NCBI GenBank assembly: GCA_013152945.1 | Contig: JAADFL010000089.1 | Location: 1-24,472, forward strand | Length of the DNA: 24,472 bases | Origin: Deltaproteobacteria bacterium | GTDB taxonomy: Bacteria; Myxococcota_A; JAADFL01 | Direction: 5' to 3' | Shown here: positions 1-7,105 of the stretch, in pieces | Numbering within the stretch: the stretch's first letter is position 1 | Layout of the letters: each line of letters opens with the position of its first letter | Notes under the pieces: model-generated | Seen by the model: the letters and a program-made list of their open reading frames with translations, nothing else | Told to the model about the DNA's origin: nothing | The model's database searches: none | Made by a program: the position numbers and the translations under genes

Positions 1-2
1 TG

Positions 3-218
3 AATCCGTATGGGACGAATCCCCTTCCTACTGACATTTTAATTCGGCTACCACACGTTGAAGAGATTGTGTTGACATGCCAAGGGCAGGGAATGATAAT
101 TCTATCTCAATTTGAAGAAATCATATCCATTTTCAAGCTTGTCGGAAATGACTACCCATCAACTGTCTCTATGCGATGGAATGAAGAAGACGGAGATTAT
201 GATATTCAAACGAACTAA
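3..218 (+). CDS. 3' end of an unknown protein (partial)
   Basis: The frame beginning at base 3 is open from the window edge to TAA at 216-218, giving 71 residues. The translation looks like a genuine protein end: mixed hydrophobic segments (DILIRLPHVEEIVLTC) followed by an acidic C-terminus (RWNEEDGDYDIQTN). The start lies outside the window. I do not recognise the family. The stop codon sits four bases before the first core box of an attC-like hairpin, which is how genes in integron cassettes usually end. A cassette-borne hypothetical is therefore the likeliest identity, but this is inference. Confidence 0.5.
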   Translation, partial: NPYGTNPLPTDILIRLPHVEEIVLTCQGQGMIILSQFEEIISIFKLVGNDYPSTVSMRWNEEDGDYDIQTN

Positions 219-221
219 AAG

Positions 222-293
222 GGCTAACAAGGTGCTCGTTCGGACGCAAACTACGCTGCGCTTCGTTTGCGCCGTACAGCTTATTCGTTCGCA
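222..293 (+). mobile_element. Degenerate integron attC-like site
   Basis: Outer boxes are GGCTAAC (222-228) and GTTCGCA (287-293). Their inner six bases are complementary at five positions, and both depart from the canonical RYYYAAC / GTTRRRY consensus. Inside lies an imperfect inverted repeat: CGGACGCAAAC (241-251) pairs with GTTTGCGCCG (265-274), leaving A244 unpaired. An extrahelical base on one arm is a hallmark of folded attC sites. The total of 72 bases is within the usual attC size range. It lies directly between two small unrelated genes. No integrase or attI site is in the window, so it may be a decayed or orphan site. Confidence 0.5.
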
Positions 294-302
294 GGAGAAA
301 AT

Positions 303-650
303 ATGAAGAGACCAACTGAACAAGACCTCGCCCGACACTTTCTGGCCCACCGGAACACGGGATACTCAATCGCATACGTGTTGCGTCAGTCCAAGGGGCG
401 CTATGCGCTTCACATCGGAATCCTCATTGCCTTCTTGGTCGGCTTCCAGGCCACCGACGATCTCTGGCTCAAGGGATTCTGCCTGTGGGCAATCGGCATG
501 TTTTTCGGCGCACTTGTCCGTGACGCCGGTTGGCTTCGCCGGATCAAAATGTCTTGGCCGTTCACCCAGAAGATCACGAATTGGCGGAAGGTTGAGGCCA
601 TTGCAGAAGGAAGGGACTCTGCGGACCAAGCCGTGGACGGTACGGCTTAA
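303..650 (+). CDS. Small two-helix membrane protein, cassette-like
   Basis: This is a 115-residue protein starting at ATG 303, with AGGAG at 293-297 five bases upstream. I chose this start over an in-frame ATG at 267, which lies inside the attC-like hairpin. Two hydrophobic stretches are visible: about residues 33-47 (YALHIGILIAFLVGF) and 54-72 (LKGFCLWAIGMFFGALV). Basic residues follow the second (RRIK), and the C-terminal tail is polar. The layout suggests an inner-membrane protein. The gene follows an attC-like site and has its own ribosome-binding site, fitting an integron cassette gene of unknown role. No second attC is visible after its stop codon. I do not recognise the family. Confidence 0.6.
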   Translation: MKRPTEQDLARHFLAHRNTGYSIAYVLRQSKGRYALHIGILIAFLVGFQATDDLWLKGFCLWAIGMFFGALVRDAGWLRRIKMSWPFTQKITNWRKVEAIAEGRDSADQAVDGTA

Positions 651-718
651 AGGCTACCCGGCAAGGCACACGTTTGGTGGCATATTCATTAATTTTCGTC
701 AAAATTAGACATTGAAAG

Positions 719-747
719 TTGACAGATAGAAATGTTTGGATTAGACT
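719..747 (+). promoter_or_regulatory. Putative promoter of the toxin-antitoxin pair
   Basis: A perfect -35 hexamer TTGACA (719-724) is followed after 17 bases by TAGACT (742-747), which matches 4 of 6 positions of the -10 consensus. The -10 overlaps the inverted repeat at 744-762, as expected for an autoregulated promoter. Confidence 0.5.
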
Positions 748-762
748 AGTTTTAGACTAGTC
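741..762 (+). promoter_or_regulatory. Putative autoregulatory operator of the toxin-antitoxin pair
   Basis: TTAGACTAGT occurs twice in direct orientation, at 741-750 and 752-761, so the period is 11 bases, about one helical turn. The same stretch forms an inverted repeat, GACTAGT (744-750) and ACTAGTC (756-762), with a five-base spacer. It covers the -10 region and the expected transcription start, 23 bases before the antitoxin ATG. Phd/VapB antitoxins typically bind such palindromes to repress their own operon; binding here is inferred. Confidence 0.55.
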
Positions 763-784
763 GGATTGGAACAGGAGAATCATT

Positions 785-1024
785 ATGGAAACAGTTGGTG
801 CATACGAAGCAAAGACCCATCTCCCGAAGTTGCTTGAACGTGTAATCAAAGGAGAGCTGATAACCATTACAAAACATGGCGTACCAGTAGCCGTTTTGCA
901 GCCGCCGCCACCTTTAAGAAAGACTGAACCCAAAAAGGTTATTGCCGAATTGCGGGAATTCCGTGAGAAACTTACGCTTAAAGGGCTATCTATCCGAGAT
1001 ATGATTGAAGAAGGAAGACGATAA
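785..1024 (+). CDS. Phd/YefM-type antitoxin
   Basis: This 79-residue protein would be the antitoxin that neutralises the PIN toxin encoded next to it and represses the operon. The N-terminal half carries the Phd/YefM pattern: a start in VGAYEAKTHLPKLLERV, then GELITITKHGVPVAVL at residues 23-38, matching the family's 'I T(r/k) (h/n)G (k/v) P V A V L' strand. The C-terminal half is charged and helical (EFREKLTLKG, IRDMIEEGRR), the usual toxin-binding tail. AGGAG at 773-777 precedes the ATG. The TAA stop directly abuts the toxin ATG, so the two are almost certainly translated together. Family assignment is firm, but pairing specificity is inferred from adjacency. Confidence 0.85.
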   Translation: METVGAYEAKTHLPKLLERVIKGELITITKHGVPVAVLQPPPPLRKTEPKKVIAELREFREKLTLKGLSIRDMIEEGRR

Positions 1025-1447
1025 ATGAGCGATGATTTCGTTATTGACAATTCTGTAGTTATGACATGGTGTTTTAAAGATGAAGCAAGCCAATATGCTG
1101 ATAATATTTTGGATAGGCTTGAGGTTTCCACTGGATTCGTTCCATCCATTTGGCCTTTAGAAGTTTGCAACGTACTACTGGTCGCTGAGCGCAGAAAGCG
1201 AATTGGTGAGGCGGACAGCACACGTTTCATTTCTTTACTTACCGAGCTTCCAATAATAGTCGAACAGGAACCACCGGAAAGGATGATCAAGGAAATTTTT
1301 GCATTAGCCCGTAAACACAAACTTTCAAGTTATGACGCCTCATATTTGGATCTCGCAATGAGGAAAGGATTACCCATAGCTACGCTTGATAAAAAATTGT
1401 TAACAGTCGCTAAACGATGTAAAATCCCAATCTTAAGCGGCAAATGA
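1025..1447 (+). CDS. vapC: PIN-domain toxin, VapC type
   Basis: This 140-residue PIN-domain ribonuclease is the expected toxin of the pair. The acidic metal-binding set is visible: D8 (FVIDNSVV), E46 (WPLEVCNVL), D104 (SYDASYLDLA) and D122 (ATLDKKLL). Spacing and length are usual for VapC-like toxins, which cut RNA (often tRNA) with magnesium. No key residue is missing, so it is likely active when free of antitoxin. The start codon immediately follows the antitoxin stop. The 'DNSV(v)M(t)W' opening resembles the PIN subgroup commonly paired with Phd-type antitoxins. The RNA target cannot be read from sequence. Confidence 0.85.
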   Translation: MSDDFVIDNSVVMTWCFKDEASQYADNILDRLEVSTGFVPSIWPLEVCNVLLVAERRKRIGEADSTRFISLLTELPIIVEQEPPERMIKEIFALARKHKLSSYDASYLDLAMRKGLPIATLDKKLLTVAKRCKIPILSGK

Positions 1448-1616
1448 CAAAAATCACCGAACAAAATAATGGAGCAGATGCCTAACGTGATGGCACTTTG
1501 CGATATGGTGGTTTCTTGAATTTAATCTGTTATATGGGATTGCTGCATACATCATTCGGCACTGCTCATTATTGCCATTCTCCTTTTAAAATATACGATT
1601 CAAACGAATAAATTTG

Positions 1617-1645
1617 TTGACTAATTTACGACACTATCATATAGT
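1617..1645 (+). promoter_or_regulatory. Strong promoter driving a leaderless transcript
   Basis: TTGACT (1617-1622) and TATAGT (1640-1645) are separated by exactly 17 bases, each one mismatch from consensus. The expected start site, about seven bases after the -10, falls on or beside the A of the ATG at 1652. No Shine-Dalgarno sequence lies between, so the ATPase mRNA is probably leaderless. Confidence 0.65.
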
Positions 1646-1651
1646 TTAATC

Positions 1652-2842
1652 ATGGAAGATTTATTATACCAATATAATCCGTGGTGGGAAGACACGTTTA
1701 AAAATAGAGATGTGAAACCCCGTGAAAAATACCTGCATGAACTCAGAAAATATTTAAATTTCAAGCAAATAGTTATATTAACAGGTCTTCGCCGTGTTGG
1801 AAAAACAACTTTGATGAAGCTTATTATTGAAGAGCTTATAGCCAAGTATATTGATCCAAAATATGTCCTATACGTGAGCCTGGATGATTATTTACTACAT
1901 AAAAACAATATCTTAGAGATTGTTAATGAATTTAGAAAAGTTCAAAAAATAGAGATAGAGGAGAAAATATTTCTATTCCTTGATGAGGTTACATACAAGA
2001 AAGATTTTCATATTCAGTTAAAAAATATTTACGATTCCCAGAACGCTAAAATATTTGTTGCTTCTTCCTCAGCATCAATGCTTAGTGACAAAAAAGCAAG
2101 TTTGACAGGCAGGGCTATAACACTTGAAATAAAGCCCCTCGACCTCCAAGAGTATCTATTTTTCAACGGTATTATTATCAAAAAGAGAGATAAACAATTA
2201 TATAGATCATACTTTCTTGAATACTGTAAAGTTGGAGGGTTGCCAGAAAATGTCTTAAATCCAAACAGAGAATATTTAATGAATCTCGTGGATGATATTA
2301 TTCAAAAAGACATAACAGCGTTCCATGCCATAAAAAATCACCAGATTGTGAGAGATTATTTCACCCTTTTGATGGAACGAAGCGGAAAACAGTTGAGTAT
2401 CAATAAAATAAGTAAAATTCTTGGAATCTCACCTGACACCTCAAAAAGATATTTGAGTTTTTTTGAATCAACCTATCTTATTCACCTTCTTCCTCGTTGG
2501 GGAAAAACAAATCAAAAATTACTATCAGCTAAGAAAATATATGCCTCTGATCTTGGTATAAAGCATCTGTTTATCGGAGAAAGAGATCTTGGTAGCTATT
2601 TTGAAAATTATATTTATCTTTTGTTGAGAAACAAGAGAACGTTATATTATCTATATGAAAATATGATTGAGATTGATTTCATTACAGATGATGGAATATT
2701 GATTGAATCAAAGTTTTACGCAGAGCTAAATAAGAAGCAGGAAAAACTATTCAATGACTATCCTGCCAATAATAAAATTGTGGTTAACTCTGTAGAAAAA
2801 CTGGAAGTGTTGGATAAGATATTAAGAGAACAATCGCATTAA
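1652..2842 (+). CDS. P-loop ATPase, AAA_14 / DUF4143 family
   Basis: This 396-residue protein has the two-part layout of the AAA_14-DUF4143 family. Walker A is GLRRVGKTT (residues 45-53), preceded by a strand (QIVIL) and the family's 'GLRRVGKT' signature. Walker B is IFLFLDEV (106-113), and a sensor-1-like segment is ASSSASML (137-144). Residues 195-270 look like a winged helix (SINKISKILGISPDTSKRYLSFFEST). The C-terminal part resembles a PD-(D/E)xK fold: EIDFI followed by a strand ending IESKFY. Members are common in accessory DNA; their biological role is poorly defined, and some predictions link them to defence or DNA transactions. Composition is strongly AT-rich compared with the later chromosomal genes, suggesting transfer. 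Confidence 0.85.
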   Translation: MEDLLYQYNPWWEDTFKNRDVKPREKYLHELRKYLNFKQIVILTGLRRVGKTTLMKLIIEELIAKYIDPKYVLYVSLDDYLLHKNNILEIVNEFRKVQKIEIEEKIFLFLDEVTYKKDFHIQLKNIYDSQNAKIFVASSSASMLSDKKASLTGRAITLEIKPLDLQEYLFFNGIIIKKRDKQLYRSYFLEYCKVGGLPENVLNPNREYLMNLVDDIIQKDITAFHAIKNHQIVRDYFTLLMERSGKQLSINKISKILGISPDTSKRYLSFFESTYLIHLLPRWGKTNQKLLSAKKIYASDLGIKHLFIGERDLGSYFENYIYLLLRNKRTLYYLYENMIEIDFITDDGILIESKFYAELNKKQEKLFNDYPANNKIVVNSVEKLEVLDKILREQSH

Positions 2843-2851
2843 AGGGAAGGT

Positions 2852-2869
2852 AAAACCTCGGCGGTTTTT
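2852..2869 (+). terminator. Possible weak terminator after the ATPase gene
   Basis: AAAACC (2852-2857) and GGTTTT (2863-2868) form a six-pair stem around the loop TCGGC, with one further T. It starts ten bases after the ATPase stop. The stem is short and A/U-rich, so termination strength is doubtful. Confidence 0.35.
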
Positions 2870-2975
2870 CGAGCATCGTATCACGTACCAAGTTCGTGGG
2901 TTTATCAAAAACTACTGTCGCGCACTCTTGTCGTCCCTTATGCGTACCGTTAACCCCACATGGAATAAATAAATC

Positions 2976-3392
2976 ATGGCAATTTCATTCAGTGATATAG
3001 AAGATGCATTCTTTTTTGTCAGTATGGACGAAGTGTTCGTGCATAATGCTTACATATGCAAAGAAACTGGGGAAATATTCTATACTTTCGAAATGGATGA
3101 TTCAGATGAACTTCCAGAAGATATTGACGATCCAGAGAAATATATAGCCATTCCTCAAGAAAAGGAACTTAACCTTGGGAAAGCTCTGGTTATTGAATTC
3201 ACATCAAAGTATTTATCAGAAGAGCTTGACAAGGTTTACTCAATCTTTCGTCATAAGGGTGCATACTCAAGATACAAAGATCTTCTTGAAAGAAAGGGTG
3301 CTCTTAAAGATTGGTACAGATTTGAAAAGGAACAGCGGGAACTGGCACTTAAAAAATGGTGCAGTGAAAACGATATTGAAATAAAGGGTTAA
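2976..3392 (+). CDS. UPF0158 family protein
   Basis: This 138-residue acidic protein matches the UPF0158 layout. An N-terminal region describes 'YICKETGEIFY' and an acidic loop. Then comes the YIAIPQ strand (about 57-62), the segment around residues 90-110 with GAYSRYKDLLER (family 'GaFrrFKd'), and the closing WYRFEKEQRELALKKWCSENDIEI (family 'W..F....l...A..Wl...gie'). The biochemical function of the family is unknown. No good Shine-Dalgarno is present (only GGA about 13 bases upstream). The gene stands alone in the AT-rich strip. Confidence 0.75.
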   Translation: MAISFSDIEDAFFFVSMDEVFVHNAYICKETGEIFYTFEMDDSDELPEDIDDPEKYIAIPQEKELNLGKALVIEFTSKYLSEELDKVYSIFRHKGAYSRYKDLLERKGALKDWYRFEKEQRELALKKWCSENDIEIKG

Positions 3393-3989
3393 CAACCTGC
3401 TGCAAGGGATCTCCAGGGGCTGCGGGCGCCCAACCCCACCGAGGTTGAAATCATAGGCATTGAAAAGCGCTGTTATACCCGGTCCCTAAAAACCATCCAA
3501 AGGAAGGGTACAAGCTAATTGGGAGTATGCTCCATGATCAACCAACTCTGCCTGCTGTCCAGAGATTGGTGATGGCTCTTAAGCCGGCGATAAAAATCAG
3601 GGGATTCAATACCAGGTGCGACCTGTCATGGCTTACAAGCAAGCCGTTTCGTTGGCGTTGCTTGTTTTCAGCGGCTTATCTATTTAGAGGTACGAGGTTT
3701 TTCAGGATGGTTATAATCAACCTCGGTAGGGAAAAGCCCCCGCCAATCAAACTCTCACAATTGCAGAAGCAACTACTCGGTCTTCTCGTAATGGACCTGT
3801 CAGCCTACGCCTAATGGACCCAACTCTGGTGGCCAATATTCCCAAAATCACTTCTGAGAAGTGCGGAATATATGATAAAAGAGCAAAGAAATGCTGCTTT
3901 TTATTAATCATGTCATTTCTCACTTCCTTACGTGATAAAAAAGTGATTCAATAATAGTTAATGATATATCAAAAAAGGCTGGAGAGGAA
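3393..3989. other. About 600 bases without a convincing gene; gene debris
   Basis: I see no convincing intact gene here. The frame of the UPF0158 gene stays open after its stop codon to 3518, reading plausibly (for example PNPTEVEIIGIEKRCYTRSL) but with no start. A 95-codon open frame at 3527-3814 has an irregular composition and no ribosome-binding site. A hairpin with a bulged G lies at 3636-3664 (CAAGCAAGCC pairs with GGC-G-TTGCTTG), resembling an attC core. It sits inside a 19-codon frame (3628-3687) that reads like a truncated signal peptide (MAYKQAVSLALLVFSGLSI). From about 3830 the sequence turns AT-rich and featureless. The mix fits a decayed insertion zone. Confidence 0.4.
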
Positions 3990-4036
3990 ATGCCACGAGT
4001 CCAAATAGATATCGATGATAAAAAGGTTATTTACTT

Positions 4037-5263
4037 TTGGTTTTAATTTTATTGGCTTTTATCTCATTTTTAATAACAGATGGTATCACTTTGACTAAGA
4101 GTTCACTCATTACATTGTTTATCTTTATTTTTATTTTCTTGATATGTGTTTATTTAATAAAAAGGTACGGGAAATTAGAGAAGTCAAAATTGTTTGCTTT
4201 TTTATTAATTAATATGCTTTTTTCTAGTTTATTATTACCAAATAAATTATATGCGCGAGAAAAAAATAAACTTCATGAACTCGATCTTGTGGAGGCAAAT
4301 GGCGGTGACTATATAGATTATTTCTCAACTGATATAAAAGATTTTTATCATCCCAAAAAATCATCGCGGTATCCCTCTGCGAATCTATTCGATGGTTCGT
4401 TCAATACCTGCTGGGTGGCTGGTAATTCAAAAACAGGTAAAAGCAACTTCCTTTATGTTAAATTACCCGAAAAAATTGAACTCAATAAAATTATACTCAA
4501 TATTTTTCCGGGTTATGGGAAAAGCAGAATACTTTATTATAAAAATTGCCGGCCCAAAAAACTGAAAGTATCAATTTATGCAGCAATAAAGCCCGATGGA
4601 TATGCAACAGAAGTTTCTGATAGGTTTTTAGTTAAAAAATATTCATTAGAAAAGTATCTTGAATTAAAAGACAGCTTTGGAATACAATCTTTTCCGTTGA
4701 ATTTAGATAAAAATAATCTGCTTGATTTTCAAAAAGCAACAGAGAATGAATACAAATTATCTATGCATGATAAAAATGAATATATGTTAAAATTCACCTC
4801 TGTATTTATTTTGAAAATAGAAATAAAAGATGTATATAAAGGTAAACAATATGATGATATATGTATTTCGGAAATTTTTTTTAACAACCGATTTATCACA
4901 CCGTATCCGCTAAAATATAGAGAAGCAAAGAGGGTTTATATTAAAAATGGCAACACATTGGTTGCAGACTATATTAACGAACAAGGGGTGATTATTTTCA
5001 AAGATTTAAGCTCGATTTTTACAATGGTTGATTGGATCGCAAACGGAAATTATGCTGTTTTACATTATGTTACGAATGATGCAGGCGGAATTGGTACGCG
5101 AGTGGAAGAACAATATCACTTAGTCGATTTAAAAAACAGAAAGATAGTTGATAATGAATTTTATACTTACACGGGCGTTTCTATAATGTTTCAGGTGCTT
5201 GAAAAAGATAAATATGGAAGAATTTATATAGGCAATGATAAAAACAAAATTGAATTAAAATAG
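4037..5263 (+). CDS. Membrane protein with NADase-type glycan-binding-like domain
   Basis: About 408 residues from TTG 4037. Three hydrophobic segments lie at the N-terminus (about 2-15, 24-42, 52-70), ending near LYARE. The outer part contains a discoidin-like stretch: NLFDGSFNTCWVAG (117-130), then SNFLYVKLPEKIELNKIIL and a run of KN-rich strand ending PKKLKVSI. This matches the pattern of the NADase-type glycan-binding domain (FDG..(S/N)T.W.eG......i.i.....i..i.i..G), found on many cell-surface proteins. The C-terminal 100 residues look like beta repeats of unknown type. TTG is a weak start. A better one, ATG 3990 with GGAGAGG, lies in another frame and would join only by a -1 shift at the AAAAA run 4020-4024. 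Function unknown; strongly AT-rich. Confidence 0.6.
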   Translation: MVLILLAFISFLITDGITLTKSSLITLFIFIFIFLICVYLIKRYGKLEKSKLFAFLLINMLFSSLLLPNKLYAREKNKLHELDLVEANGGDYIDYFSTDIKDFYHPKKSSRYPSANLFDGSFNTCWVAGNSKTGKSNFLYVKLPEKIELNKIILNIFPGYGKSRILYYKNCRPKKLKVSIYAAIKPDGYATEVSDRFLVKKYSLEKYLELKDSFGIQSFPLNLDKNNLLDFQKATENEYKLSMHDKNEYMLKFTSVFILKIEIKDVYKGKQYDDICISEIFFNNRFITPYPLKYREAKRVYIKNGNTLVADYINEQGVIIFKDLSSIFTMVDWIANGNYAVLHYVTNDAGGIGTRVEEQYHLVDLKNRKIVDNEFYTYTGVSIMFQVLEKDKYGRIYIGNDKNKIELK

Positions 5264-5270
5264 AATACTA

Positions 5271-5286
5271 CTGCCTGAGAAGGCAG
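5271..5286. other. Stem-loop after the AT-rich membrane gene
   Basis: CTGCCT (5271-5276) and AGGCAG (5281-5286) form a perfect six-pair stem closed by a GAGA (GNRA-type) tetraloop, seven bases after the stop codon. No U-run follows on the plus strand. It may stabilise or help end the transcript. Confidence 0.4.
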
Positions 5287-5294
5287 AAACGTAA

Positions 5295-5510
5295 GGAAGC
5301 AAAACAAAAGCGATTGACAGGTTCCAGACACTGCTGTGCGTTTTCTTCCGGTTCGAACGTGCCGGCCTGTATTCCGGTATCTACAGCATCATGAATAACG
5401 AGCGCGGCGTGGTCGGGAACTTCATCACGCAGGATCTACCCAAAGCCATCGCCGAAGAGCGGGAGCGATGGGTAATAGCCGGTCGGTCCCAGGGTGCCGG
5501 CGCAGCCTAA
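5295..5510 (+). pseudogene. GC-rich gene remnant, family unknown
   Basis: A frame open from 5295 to TAA 5508-5510 reads like the C-terminal part of a real protein: FQTLLCVFFRFERAGLYSG, then NNERGVVGNFITQDLPKAIAEERERW. There is no start with a ribosome-binding site, apart from an internal ATG at 5385-5390 or so. Composition is GC-rich, unlike the preceding gene and like the chromosomal genes after it. A truncated gene at the island edge is the simplest reading. I do not recognise the family. The rest of the 306-base gap between the neighbouring genes holds nothing else I can name. Confidence 0.4.
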
Positions 5511-5569
5511 ACATCCCCACTTAAGATCCACCTTGGTTAAGTCGCCTTATTGCAGAATTAAGTGAAAGG

Positions 5570-7105
5570 TCATGAGCCGATGACTTCGAATTGTTCCAGG
5601 TGAAACTCGGGATGGTGTTCAACAGCCACCCGCTTTCCATAGCTTTTTTCCAACTCGGTTATGCCCGGGCTTTCCTGGTCGCAAAGCAAATCAGCCACAT
5701 CAGGATGCGCTTTAACCAGAAGATCGACTCCAGGGAAATTGTTCGCCTCTCTCTTGATTTCCCTGAAAATCTCATAACAGACCGTAATCGGATCCTTGAC
5801 AAATCCCTTGCCCTCACAATACGGGCACGGGCTGCAAAGTGTTCGCCCAAGTGATTCGCGAACACGCTTGCGGGTCATTTCCACGAGGCCGAGTTCCGAT
5901 ATCTTTAGAATATTTGTCTTTGCCCTATCCCTATTCAATGCTTCTGCCAGTGCACTGAATACCTTCTGCCTGTTCGTTTCACGATCCATGTCGATGAAAT
6001 CGATTATGATAATTCCACCAATATTTCTTAGACGTAACTGAAAGACTATTTCCTTTACAGCCTCCAGGTTGGTCTTGAGGATTGTATCTTCCAGGCTCCT
6101 CTTTCCAACGAATCTGCCTGTATTGACATCTATGGCGGTCAAAGCTTCTGCCTGGTCTATTACAATGTACCCCCCACTTCTGAGCCATACACGCCTGTTG
6201 AGCGCACGGGAAATTTCCACTTCCACGCCGAAATAATCGAAAATGGGCTCATCTCCCTTGTATTGTTTCAACCCCCTGGACTGCCTCGGCATGAATTGGC
6301 TGATGAACTCCATCATAGCCGAGTACTCGGATGAACTATCAACCCATATTTCCGAGACCTCGGCAGTGAAAAGGTCTCTTACGCTTCTTAAGGCTAAATT
6401 CAAGTCACTATACAACATGGTAGGCGCACTCGCCCTCTTGCTGCGTTTCAATATTTCTTTCCAGAGCTTGAGCAGGAAGTCCATGTCTGCTTTGATCTTG
6501 GTCCTCGAGACTTTCTCGGCAGCAGTCCGAACGATAGCTCCAATACCCTGGGGCTTCATGGACTCCAACATGTCTTTCAAGCGCTTGCGTTCCTTTTCGT
6601 CTTCTATCCTTCTTGAAACACCGACGTGATCCACTGTAGGCATCAGTACCAGGTGCCTGCCCGGCAAAGATAGGTGAGTCGTGATCCTGGCGCCCTTTGT
6701 GCCCAGAGGGTCCTTTGCCACTTGAACTATTACTTCCTGGCCCTCTACCAGCAACTCATTGATCTTGGCCGATTCCCTGGCTTCCGATATAACCGGAATT
6801 TCATCGGCCATGTCCAGGAAACCTGTTGCGTCGGAGTATTCCTCGATCGCCTGTAGATAGTGTTCCAGCCTGCCCCTTGCCTCAAATACATCATCCACGT
6901 ACAGGAAGGCGGCCTTATCGAGGCCGATGTCAACGAAGGCCGCCTGCATGCCCGGCAGAACCCTGACAACCACGCCCTTATAGATATTGCCCACGAAACC
7001 CAAGTCTTTCTTGCGCTCGATGTACAATTCGGTGACCATGTCATTTTCCATGAGGGCCACCCTTGTTTCCTGGGAAGTGGAATTTATGACCAGCCGGTTA
7101 GCCAT
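5570..7105 (-). CDS. rng: Ribonuclease E/G family
   Basis: A 511-residue endoribonuclease that cleaves single-stranded RNA in rRNA maturation and mRNA decay. The start MANRLVINST was chosen because it begins the family's N-terminal strand; an open extension upstream lies inside the preceding gene. Visible features: S1-like RNA-binding region about 35-125 (GFVGNIYKGVVVRVLPGMQAAFVDIG), 5'-sensor region, catalytic D326 in AIDVNTG and D369 in IIIIDFIDM, and zinc-link CPYC (427-430) that supports dimerisation. Length is that of RNase G or a short RNase E, without the long degradosome scaffold tail. Its ATG overlaps the stop of the upstream radical SAM gene by eight bases, indicating translational coupling. 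Gene symbol rng is by family; rne would also be defensible. Confidence 0.93.
   Translation of the reverse strand: MANRLVINSTSQETRVALMENDMVTELYIERKKDLGFVGNIYKGVVVRVLPGMQAAFVDIGLDKAAFLYVDDVFEARGRLEHYLQAIEEYSDATGFLDMADEIPVISEARESAKINELLVEGQEVIVQVAKDPLGTKGARITTHLSLPGRHLVLMPTVDHVGVSRRIEDEKERKRLKDMLESMKPQGIGAIVRTAAEKVSRTKIKADMDFLLKLWKEILKRSKRASAPTMLYSDLNLALRSVRDLFTAEVSEIWVDSSSEYSAMMEFISQFMPRQSRGLKQYKGDEPIFDYFGVEVEISRALNRRVWLRSGGYIVIDQAEALTAIDVNTGRFVGKRSLEDTILKTNLEAVKEIVFQLRLRNIGGIIIIDFIDMDRETNRQKVFSALAEALNRDRAKTNILKISELGLVEMTRKRVRESLGRTLCSPCPYCEGKGFVKDPITVCYEIFREIKREANNFPGVDLLVKAHPDVADLLCDQESPGITELEKSYGKRVAVEHHPEFHLEQFEVIGS

Noticed and set aside
1480-1580. GCCTAAC at 1480-1486 matches the integron RYYYAAC box
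   Set aside because: No matching GTTRRRY box or internal hairpin follows within 150 bases, so a chance match is likelier.
3386-3480. GGTTAAC after the UPF0158 stop and GTTATAC near 3471 as a second attC
   Set aside because: The outer boxes do not pair cleanly and no inner hairpin with the expected arrangement lies between them.
3527-3814. 95-codon open frame on the plus strand
   Set aside because: No ribosome-binding site, irregular composition and no recognisable motif; it overlaps a hairpin and debris.
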